The translations under genes and the position numbers were made by a program. From Luethyella okanaganae (GTDB lineage Bacteria; Actinomycetota; Actinomycetes; Actinomycetales; Microbacteriaceae), in contig NZ_JBHSTP010000001.1 in NCBI RefSeq assembly GCF_042660285.1, positions 310,001-374,000 of the forward strand: DNA of 64,000 bases. Reading direction: 5' to 3'. The notes under the pieces were generated by a model. The model saw only the letters and a program-made list of their open reading frames with translations. It was not told the DNA's origin and searched no databases. Positions 49,215 through 57,847 of the stretch are shown one piece after another (position 1 is the stretch's first letter; each line of letters opens with the position of its first letter).

Positions 49215-50504
49215 GTGACAGAAGCGAGCTCCGAGCCGGTGCCTGCCGCAGCCTCCCGCGTCCGACACGGTCCTAGCGGACTGGCGATCGTGTTGATCTC
49301 GACCGCGGTCGCGGGCGGGCTCGGCTACATCATCCAAACGGTGGCCGGACTCGCTCTGACACCCGCACAGTACAAGGGGTTCGGCGTCTTCTGGGCGACG
49401 CTCTACCTCATCGTCGGCGGAGTCTCCGGCATCCAGCAGGAGGTGTCACGCGCGACGCGCGAACCCGAGGCCGAACGTGATAAGAAGGCGAGCAATCCAC
49501 TGAGATCTTTCGTGGTCGTCTTCGCCGTGTTCGTGGCAATCGTCATCGCTGCGAGCACACCATTGTGGGTGGGCGCCGTCTTTCCGGGGCACGTCGTGAC
49601 GAGCGCGAGTGCTGTTGTCGTCGGTGCGGTGTCGTATGTAGGTTTCGCGACCATCTCCGGCGTGCTCTACGGCCGCAAAGCGTGGCCGATCCTCGCGCTG
49701 GTGGTGGTGGTGGATCCTGCGCTCCGGCTCCTCTTCGTGTCCATCGCCCTCGGCGTCGGAGGCGATCAGGAGCTTCTCGACTGGGCCATCGTCCTTCCCA
49801 TCCCCATCACGTTCCTGTTGAGCCTTCTCCTGGTGAGGTTCCGTCTGCCGCATCGGTCCGTCGTGGATGTGCCACTGCGCGTACTCGTATCGAACAGCGC
49901 ACAGACGATCGTCGGAACAACGGCGACGGCGGTTCTGGTGAGCGGGCTCCCGCTCTTCATCGGTGCGAGCTCGGGCGGCGAAGACCCCTCCGATGTCGGT
50001 TCGCTCATCTTCAATATCACCCTGACCCGTGCGCCTCTCGTGATCCCGTTCCTCGCGTTGCAGAGCTATCTGATCGTGCACTTCCGGGATCAGCTTCGAG
50101 CACTGTGGGCATCGCTACTGAAGGTGCTCGCGATCGTCGCGGTTGCGACCGTCGTTGCCTCGGTGCTGGTTTGGCTCTTCGCCCCCGTGGTCGTCGGCTG
50201 GATCTTTGGTTCCGGTTACGTTCTGAGTGGTGCGACGCTCGCGGGACTGGTCGCGTCGGCAGGATTGACGGGAGCGCTGTGCGTGTCAGGACCGGCCGTC
50301 ATCGCCCGCTCAGGGCACACGGCGTTCCTCGTAGGATGGGTTCTTGCCGCACTGTGTCTCGTGGCGGTGCTGTTCACGCCCTGGGACCTCCTCAGCCGGA
50401 CGGCCACCGCGCTCGTCGTGGCGCCGCTGCTCGGGCTGATCGTCCACCTCGGCTACCTCCTACTGTTTGATCTCGGCGAGCGGCGTGCCTCAACGAGCTC
50501 TTGA
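49215..50504 (+). CDS. Polysaccharide flippase-like membrane protein (Wzx/MVF type)
   Basis: A 429-residue protein with about 12 hydrophobic helices, beginning LAIVLISTAVAGGLGYIIQTVAGLAL. It shows the loop QQEVSRATREPE after helix 2 and ATISGVLYGRKAW near helix 4. The topology matches lipid-linked oligosaccharide flippases. The GTG start has AAGG about six bases upstream. Low sequence conservation is normal for Wzx, so the assignment rests on topology and neighbours. It is one of two such genes in the window (the other is at 54526-55743). Confidence 0.7.
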   Translation: MTEASSEPVPAAASRVRHGPSGLAIVLISTAVAGGLGYIIQTVAGLALTPAQYKGFGVFWATLYLIVGGVSGIQQEVSRATREPEAERDKKASNPLRSFVVVFAVFVAIVIAASTPLWVGAVFPGHVVTSASAVVVGAVSYVGFATISGVLYGRKAWPILALVVVVDPALRLLFVSIALGVGGDQELLDWAIVLPIPITFLLSLLLVRFRLPHRSVVDVPLRVLVSNSAQTIVGTTATAVLVSGLPLFIGASSGGEDPSDVGSLIFNITLTRAPLVIPFLALQSYLIVHFRDQLRALWASLLKVLAIVAVATVVASVLVWLFAPVVVGWIFGSGYVLSGATLAGLVASAGLTGALCVSGPAVIARSGHTAFLVGWVLAALCLVAVLFTPWDLLSRTATALVVAPLLGLIVHLGYLLLFDLGERRASTSS

Positions 50505-50692
50505 TTCTCGCCCCATTTCTCTGGATCAGGGCAGTTGGATGCGAGAGACGGCGTTGAGCGCAGCCGCAAGGCAGGGAAGCTCGCGGCTCGGCGTTCCGCT
50601 GCATGGCTTGTCGTCTTGGTGTGACGGTGTACGGTGCGAGGGTTCTCTGGTCGTGGCCTCGGATAGTGTTGCAACGGTGGAGACGTTGTCCG

Positions 50693-52309
50693 ATGGGTGA
50701 TCGTGCCGGTGAGAGAACCAGACTCTCATCGGCACGGTTGAGAGATCGATCCCGATGGACGGCGTTCTGGGTGCCGTTCCTGCTGTTCTCGGCCCTCGCC
50801 TCGCTCTGGGCGCTCGCGAGCCCGATCCTGTCGGTGCCCGACGAGAACGCGCACGCGACGAAGGCGGTCGCCCAGCTACGCGGCCAGGTCATCGGCGAGG
50901 TGGTTCCCGGGGTCAAGCACCTGGTCGTCCAGCTTCCGGACGGCTATCGTTACAGCCCGCAGATCGTCTGTTTCGCGATGGCGCCCGACGTCACCGCGGA
51001 TTGCGGCGTGGAACTCGGAACGTCGACCGGGACGAACCAGTTCAACACCTGGGTCGGCGCCTACAACCCCGTCTATTACTATGTCGTCGGATGGCCCAGC
51101 CTGATCTTCGACGGCTCGGCGGGGATCTACGCGATGCGCATCGCGAGTTCCCTGTTCTGTGCCATGTTCTTCGCGTGGGCCTGGCAGGCGGGGATGGCGG
51201 CCAGGAGAGCCAGGTGGATGCCGGCAGGTCTCGCGTTCGCCGCCGTTCCGATGGCTCTGTACCTCGCCGGCTCCGTCAACCCGAACGGCGTCGAGATCGC
51301 GTCGGCAGCGGCACTCTGGGTGTCCGTCCTCCGGCTGCTGCAGACCTTCGGACGCGACGAGGATCCCGATCCCTTCGCCTTGCCCCGGCCGTACCTGTGG
51401 TCGATCGTCACGCTGTCGTCCATCGTGCTGGTCAACGCTCGCTCGCTCGGTCCCCTGTGGCTCTTCATCGTCGTTGGGTTGTGCTTCGTCGCGAGTGGAT
51501 GGGATCCCGTCAAGGCGCTCTTCACGCGGGGTTCGAGCTATGGCTGGCTTGCGGCGATCGTAGCCGGCGGCATCTTCTCCGTGGCGTGGACGCTCGGTGG
51601 CGGAGCCCTGTCGAGCCAGGCGGAGGCTTCGGACGCGTCTTTGGTGGGTGGGAGCTTCGCGCAGGGGTTCTTCCACACGCTCCGCTATACGCCCGACTAC
51701 CTCAAGGAAGCCTTCATCACCTTCGGCTGGCTCGACACCCAGCTCGCGCCCGAGATCGGGTGGTCGGTCGTGGCAGCCTTCAGCGTGCTCGTCGTTCTCT
51801 CCGTCGTGGCCGTCGATCGTCGCAGCGTGCTCGTGCTGTGCGCCATCCTGGTTGCTTGCCTACTCGTACCCGCACTGGTGCAGGGATACAGCGTTCACCA
51901 GACCGGCATCATCTGGCAGGGACGGTACGGGCTCTTCCTCTACCTCGGAATCCCGTTCCTCGGTGCCTGGCTGCTCTCTCGGAACGGTCGCGCAGTAGTC
52001 TTCATATCTGTGCGCGTGACCTGGATCATCGCGGTTCTCATGGGGACGTTCGGCGTCGGCGCCTATCTCTTCGTGCTCCATCGTTATGTCGCGGGGTTCG
52101 ACACCGTGCTGGGTGCTCTATGGAACGCGGCGAAGTGGCAGCCACCCCTCGGCTGGCTGGCACTCACCGTCGCGTTCAGCCTGATCTCGCTCGTCTACAT
52201 CGCCTGGACCGGCCTGACCGCGCATGTTCTCGCTCGACGAGAGGACGACATCCTGTCTGAGGTGCGCACGAGTCCCGAACTGTCGACGGATGCGCGCGAC
52301 TATGCCTGA
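50693..52309 (+). CDS. DUF2142 polytopic membrane protein, GT-C-like
   Basis: A 538-residue protein with about 11 helices. Loop 1 has LSVPDENAHATKAVAQLRGQ: Asp50-Glu51-x2-His54, the DE-x2-H arrangement of GT-C transferases. Other family parts are NTWVGAYNPVYYYVVGWPSL, AVPMALYLAGSVNPNGVEIASAAALW, VNARSLGPLWLF and IIWQGRYGLFLYLGIPFLGAW. The DUF2142 family is common in actinobacterial polysaccharide loci. GGTGGAG lies about ten bases before the ATG. The next GT4 gene starts inside its end (52302-52309 overlap). The 188-bp gap upstream holds no gene. Confidence 0.8.
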   Translation: MGDRAGERTRLSSARLRDRSRWTAFWVPFLLFSALASLWALASPILSVPDENAHATKAVAQLRGQVIGEVVPGVKHLVVQLPDGYRYSPQIVCFAMAPDVTADCGVELGTSTGTNQFNTWVGAYNPVYYYVVGWPSLIFDGSAGIYAMRIASSLFCAMFFAWAWQAGMAARRARWMPAGLAFAAVPMALYLAGSVNPNGVEIASAAALWVSVLRLLQTFGRDEDPDPFALPRPYLWSIVTLSSIVLVNARSLGPLWLFIVVGLCFVASGWDPVKALFTRGSSYGWLAAIVAGGIFSVAWTLGGGALSSQAEASDASLVGGSFAQGFFHTLRYTPDYLKEAFITFGWLDTQLAPEIGWSVVAAFSVLVVLSVVAVDRRSVLVLCAILVACLLVPALVQGYSVHQTGIIWQGRYGLFLYLGIPFLGAWLLSRNGRAVVFISVRVTWIIAVLMGTFGVGAYLFVLHRYVAGFDTVLGALWNAAKWQPPLGWLALTVAFSLISLVYIAWTGLTAHVLARREDDILSEVRTSPELSTDARDYA

Positions 52310-53465
52310 GCCTCGCGTCGCAATCGCCTACGACTGCCTGTTCCCGGTCAACGCCGGGGGAGGGGAACGCGTCTATCGGCGTATGGCGGAGTTGTTCGCC
52401 GAACGCGGCTGCAGCGTCGATTATGTGACGCGAGGGCAGTGGGCTGCAGGCGGGGCACCGACTGCGACGTTCACGATCGCTCCCGTCTGGTCCGGCGACA
52501 TCTATGACCGCAACGGGACCCGGACGAGCGCGAGTGCCGTCGCGTTCGCATTCGCGCTCTTCAGGCATTTCCGTCGCCACCGACGCGACTACGAGTTGGT
52601 CGTCGTGAGCGCCTTGCCGGTGCTCAACGTCTTCGCCGTTCGGCTCGCCCTGCTCGGCTCCGGACACTACATCGTGGTCGACTGGCTCGAGGTGTGGGGG
52701 TGGCGCAAATGGCGCGACTATTCCGGGCCGCTCGTCGGCTCCGTCGCCGCCGCATTGCAATGGTTCGGCCTTCGACTCGGGCAATTGCACACCGTCAACA
52801 GCCGTTTCACACGGGATCGGGTGCGGCGCTACCGCGCAGCGGCCGATCCGATCGTGCTCGGCCTCGTCGACCTCGTCGGCGAGGTCCCGGAGGCCGCAAC
52901 CGACCGATCAGTCGACCCGTACGTGCTCTTCGTCGGCCGGCACGTCGCAGACAAGCGTTTGCACCTGCTGCCCGACGCGCTCGCCGAGGCAAGGCGCAGC
53001 ATCCCGGACCTTCGTGCAGTCGTCGTCGGAACAGGCCCTGCGACGGAGGTCGTGCGTGCACGTGCTGCCGAGCTCGGAGTGGAGAAGGCGATCACCTTCG
53101 CTGGACGGGTGGACGACGAGCTGCTAGACGGCCTTTTCGCACGAGCACTCGTGCTCGTCAATCCGTCTGCCCGGGAGGGATTCGGCCTCGTCGTCGCCGA
53201 GGCCGCCGCGCATGCGACGCCGAGTGTGGTCGTCGAAGGAGAGGACAATGCGGCCGCCGGGCTCGTCGTGGACGGTGTCAACGGCTTCGTTGCGACGACA
53301 ATCCATCCGGTCGTTCTCGGTGCTGCCATCGTGCGTGCCATCCGCGCCGGCGCGGAGCTGCGTGCGAGCACGCGATCGTGGTTCCTGCGCGAGCGGGAAG
53401 GCCATGGACTCGCCTCGTCTGTCGACGCGATCCTCGAACGCTACCGTTCGGCGAGGGCACGCTGA
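52302..53465 (+). CDS. Glycosyltransferase family 4
   Basis: A 387-residue GT-B enzyme: VAIAYDCLFPVNAGGGERVYRRMAELFAERG, YIVVDWLEVWGWRKWRDYSGPLVG, TVNSRFTRDRVRRYR, PYVLFVGRHVADKRLHLLPDALAEAR, LRAVVVGTGPATEVV, ITFAGRVDDELLDGLFARALVLVNPSAREGFGLVVAEAAAHATPSVVVEG (EGFGLVVAE, the E-x7-E motif). It overlaps the DUF2142 gene by 8 bp and is probably translated with it. Its 3' end overlaps the opposite-strand GT4 gene by 25 bp (53441-53465). Donor unknown. Confidence 0.88.
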   Translation: MPEPRVAIAYDCLFPVNAGGGERVYRRMAELFAERGCSVDYVTRGQWAAGGAPTATFTIAPVWSGDIYDRNGTRTSASAVAFAFALFRHFRRHRRDYELVVVSALPVLNVFAVRLALLGSGHYIVVDWLEVWGWRKWRDYSGPLVGSVAAALQWFGLRLGQLHTVNSRFTRDRVRRYRAAADPIVLGLVDLVGEVPEAATDRSVDPYVLFVGRHVADKRLHLLPDALAEARRSIPDLRAVVVGTGPATEVVRARAAELGVEKAITFAGRVDDELLDGLFARALVLVNPSAREGFGLVVAEAAAHATPSVVVEGEDNAAAGLVVDGVNGFVATTIHPVVLGAAIVRAIRAGAELRASTRSWFLREREGHGLASSVDAILERYRSARAR

Positions 53466-54529
53466 AGCGAGTCCAGCGTCTGCCGGGCCGTGCGTTCCCA
53501 GGAGAACTCCGCAGCGCGGGCGAGACCCGCGAGGGACATCCGCTCCCGGGTCTCCGTTGAGGCGAGGACGTCGCCGATTCCGCGAGCGACCGATGCGGCA
53601 CTGTGCGGATCGACGTAGGCCGCCGCGTCGCCGGCGACCTCGTGCAGCACGGGGAGGTCGGAGCATACGACGGGGCAGCCGCGCGACATCGCCTCGAGCG
53701 GTGGCAGCCCGAACCCCTCGAACAGAGTGGGAAAGACCACCATGGTCGACTCCGCATAGAGGGCGTCGAGCTCGGTGGGGTCCAGCCAGCCGTGCAGTGA
53801 CACCCAGGGCCCGAGTCCGAGCCGTTCAACGACAGGGGTGAGGGGGTCTGCGCCGTGGCCGCCCGTGACGACGAGTCGAGGCCGGGACTCCGCGGGGAGG
53901 AGCGCGAGGGCTTCCAGCAGGAGGGGGAAGTTCTTGTGCGGCATACGGTTGCCGACGGCGAGCACCTGATCGTCGAGCCGCGGTCCGCCGGCAACGGCCC
54001 CCGCACGGCCTGTCCCGGATAGGGGCACGACATCGACACGAGCGGCCGGAACGCTGAGGTAGCGGACGATGTCGTCCCGCGAAGCACGGCTCACGGTGAG
54101 CACGCGGCACGCTCGACGGGCGGCGCGTCGGATCATCGCACGCAGGACGCGCGCATACGGGCCGGGCACGTACTCCGGATGCCTGAACGGCAGCAGGTCG
54201 TGGATGGTGAGCACCACGGGGACACGGGAGCGGGCGGGGCCGAGATTCGCCGGGCAGTGCACGAGATCCGCGTCGAGCCTTCGCGCGAAGCGGCTCACGC
54301 CGAACAGCTCGCCGAGCGCCCACGCGGCCCGGTTCTCGCCGCTGACGCCGGAATCCACGATCGTGCCCGGGAACCAGCTCGTGTCCGTCGCGGCGAGTTC
54401 CGTCGAGGCGAGGCCCACGAACTCGATCTCCGGGTGGGACGGCATACGGCCGTAGACCTCGCGCACATACGACTCCATGCCGCCCTTCTTGCCGGTGAAG
54501 AAGAGAAGGTCGACGAGAACACGGGTCAT
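53441..54529 (-). CDS. Glycosyltransferase family 4
   Basis: A 362-residue GT-B enzyme: VLVDLLFFTGKKGGMESYVREVYGRM, VVLTIHDLLPFRHPEYVPGPYARVLRAMIRRAARRACRVLTVSRASRDDIVRYL, QVLAVGNRMPHKNFPLLLEALALL, LVVTGGHGADPL, VSLHGWLDPTELDALYAESTMVVFPTLFEGFGLPPLEAM (EGFGLPPLE) and CPVVCSDLPVLHEVAGDAAAY. The start overlaps the flippase stop (ATGA, 54526-54529), so it is the last gene of a three-gene minus-strand operon. The layout is common in mannosyl- or rhamnosyltransferases. Confidence 0.88.
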   Translation of the reverse strand: MTRVLVDLLFFTGKKGGMESYVREVYGRMPSHPEIEFVGLASTELAATDTSWFPGTIVDSGVSGENRAAWALGELFGVSRFARRLDADLVHCPANLGPARSRVPVVLTIHDLLPFRHPEYVPGPYARVLRAMIRRAARRACRVLTVSRASRDDIVRYLSVPAARVDVVPLSGTGRAGAVAGGPRLDDQVLAVGNRMPHKNFPLLLEALALLPAESRPRLVVTGGHGADPLTPVVERLGLGPWVSLHGWLDPTELDALYAESTMVVFPTLFEGFGLPPLEAMSRGCPVVCSDLPVLHEVAGDAAAYVDPHSAASVARGIGDVLASTETRERMSLAGLARAAEFSWERTARQTLDSLQRALAER

Positions 54530-55743
54530 ACGCTCGCGCCGCTCGTCGCTTCAGGGTCAGCGCCTCGCCCGGGATTCTGGACTTTCCCCGCCGTCGACGT
54601 TGCTGCCCGCTGGACGCGGCTGGTCCGATGCCGACGGGCCCACTCGTAGACGACGGCGGAGAGCAGCTCCGCCACGAGCAGCCCGATGAACACGGCCGAA
54701 AGACTCTGAACCCAGAGGCCGAGGGCTGCGAGGGCGAAGGTCATCGCGGACACCGCCGCGCGGAGTCCGGTCAGCAGACGCACCTCTCCTCTTCGACGCA
54801 GCGCGGCGAACGGGATGGTCGTCGCAAGCGAGGCCGCGCGCCACCCGCAGGCCAGGACGAGCGGCAGCAGGGTCGCCGACGCGGTCCACGCCTCGCCGAA
54901 GACGAAGCCGAGGACGCCGCTCAGCTCCAGCACGACCAGGGCGACGACGGCCGCGAGCACGGCTCCGGCGGACACGACGATGTCGAGCCCGGAATGCTCC
55001 TTGAGCAGGCGGAGGCGCAGGAAGTTGAGCGGGATGGCGAGCAGGCCAGACACCGTCGCGATCGAGATGAACAGCACGGCATCGCTCGGGCCCAGGAACG
55101 TGAGGATCATCGCATTGAGGAGGGGATAGATGACTCCGGTGATCGCGGTATCCGCGACCACCCAGCCCATGACGGCGGGTTCCGGGCGGCTGGCCTCGTG
55201 CTCGACGGGCAGACAGCGGATGCACGTGGCGACGGCGATCCCCGCCACGAGTGGAATCAGTGCCCAGCTCTGACCGGCGAACCCGGCGGCGACCCCGAGC
55301 AGTGCGCCGATGCCGACCACGACGGACGCCCAGATCTCACGCCCGTCGAGCCTCTCTGCGACCGAGACCCCACGGCCGACCTCGAGGGCGGCGACCAGGA
55401 TCGGCAGGGCGATGCAGAGCACCACGGGATTCGTCGCGTTGAAGGCGAGCACGATCGCGGTGAGCACGGATAGCGCCGCGAGCCAGAGCGGGAACACCAC
55501 ACGCCGCTCGGTGGCCGCAGAGCTCAGCCGGGATTCGACGACGACGGCGAAGGCGAGCTGTCCGGCGAAGGTCGCGACCATGACGGCGACCGCGATGACA
55601 CCCTGTTCCTGTTCGGAGAACAGGCGGGAGGAGATCGACACCGTCGCCGCTGGAATCACGGCGAGCGAGACCCCGCCGAGCAGAGTGATGAGGCTCGTCA
55701 TCGCTCGGCGCATGCGCAGCGGAGCGGGCAGATCCGTCGTCAT
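54526..55743 (-). CDS. Polysaccharide flippase-like membrane protein (second copy)
   Basis: A 405-residue protein with about 12 hydrophobic helices, e.g. AMTSLITLLGGVSLAVIPAATVSISSRLF (helix 1), QGVIAVAVMVATFAGQLAFAVVVESRLS and VVADTAITGVIYPLLNAMILTFLGPSDAVLFI. The pattern of paired helices resembles Wzx/MATE transporters. The C-terminal 35 residues are basic and polar. ATG 55743 overlaps the stop of the GT2 gene upstream (55740-55743) and its stop overlaps the GT4 start, so GT2, flippase and GT4 form one translationally linked unit: make, flip and extend a lipid-linked glycan. Confidence 0.7.
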   Translation of the reverse strand: MTTDLPAPLRMRRAMTSLITLLGGVSLAVIPAATVSISSRLFSEQEQGVIAVAVMVATFAGQLAFAVVVESRLSSAATERRVVFPLWLAALSVLTAIVLAFNATNPVVLCIALPILVAALEVGRGVSVAERLDGREIWASVVVGIGALLGVAAGFAGQSWALIPLVAGIAVATCIRCLPVEHEASRPEPAVMGWVVADTAITGVIYPLLNAMILTFLGPSDAVLFISIATVSGLLAIPLNFLRLRLLKEHSGLDIVVSAGAVLAAVVALVVLELSGVLGFVFGEAWTASATLLPLVLACGWRAASLATTIPFAALRRRGEVRLLTGLRAAVSAMTFALAALGLWVQSLSAVFIGLLVAELLSAVVYEWARRHRTSRVQRAATSTAGKVQNPGRGADPEATSGASV

Positions 55744-56615
55744 CGCGTCACCGCCGTCATCGTGCCGTTCCCGACGGTGCGGCCGAGCATGCCCTCGAAT
55801 CGGCCGAGGAAGACCCACCAGCCGTCGCCCAACTCGTTGGTGCGGCGATTGCGCGCGCCGAACAGCATCCCGCCGAGGAGGAAGGCGAACCGCCACCACA
55901 GCGGATACCGCCAGCGCGTGACGAGGCGTCCGAGTCCTCGCCCGTAGCCGCGGAGCTTGCGCCGGCGTTCGGAACGGCTGAGACCTCGCGAATCTGCGAC
56001 ACCACCGACCGAGACGTCCGGCGGCTGCCAGGCGAAGCCCGTCGCATCCCGTCGGTCGCGCAGGAGCCTCAGCAGCAGGTCCGTGGCCTCGCCCGCCTGC
56101 CACGGAGTAGGAGCCCCCGTGCCGACCCCTGGGTCGAATCCGCCGAGCTCGTCGAAAACGCTCCGCCTGATCAGGATGCCCATTTCGATGACATTCCAGA
56201 CGTTCCACCGATCGAGGGGGGTGCCCTCCGGCGGAAGCTCGAACTTCGGACCGTTCTCGTCGAGAACGGTGAGCGCCCCCGCCGAGAACTCCTCCGGCAG
56301 CGTCCGCAGACGGTCGAGGACCCCTTCGGGGAACCAGGTGGTATCGTTCGGAAAGGCGAGGAGGTAGTCGGTGCCAGCCGGGAGCGTCGCGACGCCGACG
56401 TTCCGACCCCTCGACGCCCCCCGCTCCGAGGTCGTGACATCGATGACGAAATGCGGCGCGCGGAATCGCTCGGCCAGGGATTCCACGGCGACGAGGTTTC
56501 CCTGTGCGACGACCACGAGCCGGTCGCCCGCCCGCATCTGGCCGTCGATGCTCTCGAGCAGTCGACGCAGACCGCTCTCACGTCCGAGCGTCGACACCAC
56601 GAGTCCAAGATTCAC
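55740..56615 (-). CDS. Glycosyltransferase family 2
   Basis: A 291-residue GT2-type enzyme: NLGLVVSTLGRESGLRRLLESIDGQ, DRLVVVAQGNLVAV, TSERGASRGRNVGVATLPAGTDYLLAFPNDTTWFPEG (PNDTTW in the place of DxD), GILIRRSVFDELGGFDPGVGTGAPTPWQAGEATDLLLRLL and a C-terminal RRKLRGYGRGLGRLVTRWRYPLWWRFAFLLGG. The NDT variant of the metal site is found in some GT2 members. The start is uncertain: GTG 56615 is chosen at the first beta strand, and a few residues could be added. It diverges from the DPM-like gene at 56667. Confidence 0.78.
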   Translation of the reverse strand: MNLGLVVSTLGRESGLRRLLESIDGQMRAGDRLVVVAQGNLVAVESLAERFRAPHFVIDVTTSERGASRGRNVGVATLPAGTDYLLAFPNDTTWFPEGVLDRLRTLPEEFSAGALTVLDENGPKFELPPEGTPLDRWNVWNVIEMGILIRRSVFDELGGFDPGVGTGAPTPWQAGEATDLLLRLLRDRRDATGFAWQPPDVSVGGVADSRGLSRSERRRKLRGYGRGLGRLVTRWRYPLWWRFAFLLGGMLFGARNRRTNELGDGWWVFLGRFEGMLGRTVGNGTMTAVTR

Positions 56616-56666
56616 GATGTTCTCATTCTGTACGATGAGAAGGCCCCGCCGAGAACGACAGGACGC

Positions 56667-57845
56667 ATGAGCCGGATGACGACTACCGAGACGATCGAGC
56701 TCTCGATCGTGATGCCCTGCCTCAACGAGGCGGAGACCCTCGCCACCTGCATCGACAAGGCGCACGACTATCTTGCGCGGAGCGGGGTCGTCGGCGAGAT
56801 CGTGATCGCCGACAACGGCAGCTCCGACGGCTCCCAGCAGATCGCCATCGACCACGGAGCACGTGTCGTCGACATCGTCGAGAAGGGCTATGGAAGCGCG
56901 CTGATGGGAGGCATCGAGGCCGCCCGCGGTCGCTACGTCATCATGGGCGATGCCGACGACAGCTATGACTTCTCCCGCCTCGACGCTTTCGTCGAGCGCC
57001 TGCGAGCCGGCGACGAACTCGTGATGGGCAATCGCTTCCGTGGCGGGATCGAGCCAGGGGCGATGCCGCCATTGCACAAGTATCTCGGCAACCCCGTGCT
57101 GTCGTGGATCGGGCGGATCCTCTTCCGTTCGCCGATCAAGGACTTCCACTGCGGTCTCCGCGGCTTCGACCGGCAGGCCGTCCTCGACTTGCACCTGCAG
57201 ACGACGGGGATGGAGTTCGCGAGCGAGGTCGTCGTGAAATCGACTCTCGGCGGGCTCCGCGTCAGCGAGGTGCCCACGACGCTCAAGAAGGACGGCCGGA
57301 GCCGCCCCCCGCACCTGCGCAGCTGGCGAGACGGCTGGCGACATCTTCGCTTCCTCATGATCTTCAGCCCGCGCTGGCTGTTCCTCATCCCCGGCAGCGT
57401 CGCGTTCGGGATCGGGTTGCTCGGCACGCTCGTGTTGGCCTTCGGTCCCCTCGACTTCGGCGACATCGGTCTGGACGTCTCGAGCCAGCTCTACCTGACG
57501 GCGCTCGCCGTCGTAGGGTATCAGGCGGTGCTCTTCGCCATCCTCACGAAGATCTACGCGCAGCACGAGGGGTTCAACATCCCGCGTGGCCGGAACTTCG
57601 ACAGACTCGAGAAACGACTGAGCCTGGAGAGCGGCGCCGTCGTCGGGGTGTTGATCTTCTTGATCGGTCTCGTCATCGCCGTCGTGCAACTCATCGCCTG
57701 GGGAGCCGAAGGGTTCGGGGCGCTCGACACGTCGAAGATGTTGCGCGCGGCGATCCCTGCCACGCTCTTCATGATGCTGGGTGCGCAGACCGTCATGGCC
57801 GGGATGTTCCTCGGCATCCTCGGCGTCGGCCTCAAACGTCGGTAG
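56667..57845 (+). CDS. DPM1-like glycosyltransferase family 2 with C-terminal membrane helices
   Basis: A 392-residue protein. The GT2 domain (about 8-240) has LSIVMPCLNEAETLATCIDKA, IVIADNGSSDGSQQIA, YGSALMGGIEAARGRYVIMGDADDSYDFSRL (DADDSYDF, the metal-site motif), GNRFRGGIEPGAMPPLHKYLGNPVLSWIGRILF and DFHCGLRGFDR. Four helices fill about 250-390 (PRWLFLIPGSVAFGIGLLGTLVLAF and others). This architecture is common in polyprenyl-phosphate glucosyl/mannosyl synthases. With the soluble DPM1-like enzyme at 48.4 kb it gives two possible polyprenyl-phosphate sugars. ATG 56667 is chosen; 56676 is close. Confidence 0.87.
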   Translation: MSRMTTTETIELSIVMPCLNEAETLATCIDKAHDYLARSGVVGEIVIADNGSSDGSQQIAIDHGARVVDIVEKGYGSALMGGIEAARGRYVIMGDADDSYDFSRLDAFVERLRAGDELVMGNRFRGGIEPGAMPPLHKYLGNPVLSWIGRILFRSPIKDFHCGLRGFDRQAVLDLHLQTTGMEFASEVVVKSTLGGLRVSEVPTTLKKDGRSRPPHLRSWRDGWRHLRFLMIFSPRWLFLIPGSVAFGIGLLGTLVLAFGPLDFGDIGLDVSSQLYLTALAVVGYQAVLFAILTKIYAQHEGFNIPRGRNFDRLEKRLSLESGAVVGVLIFLIGLVIAVVQLIAWGAEGFGALDTSKMLRAAIPATLFMMLGAQTVMAGMFLGILGVGLKRR

Positions 57846-57847
57846 CC

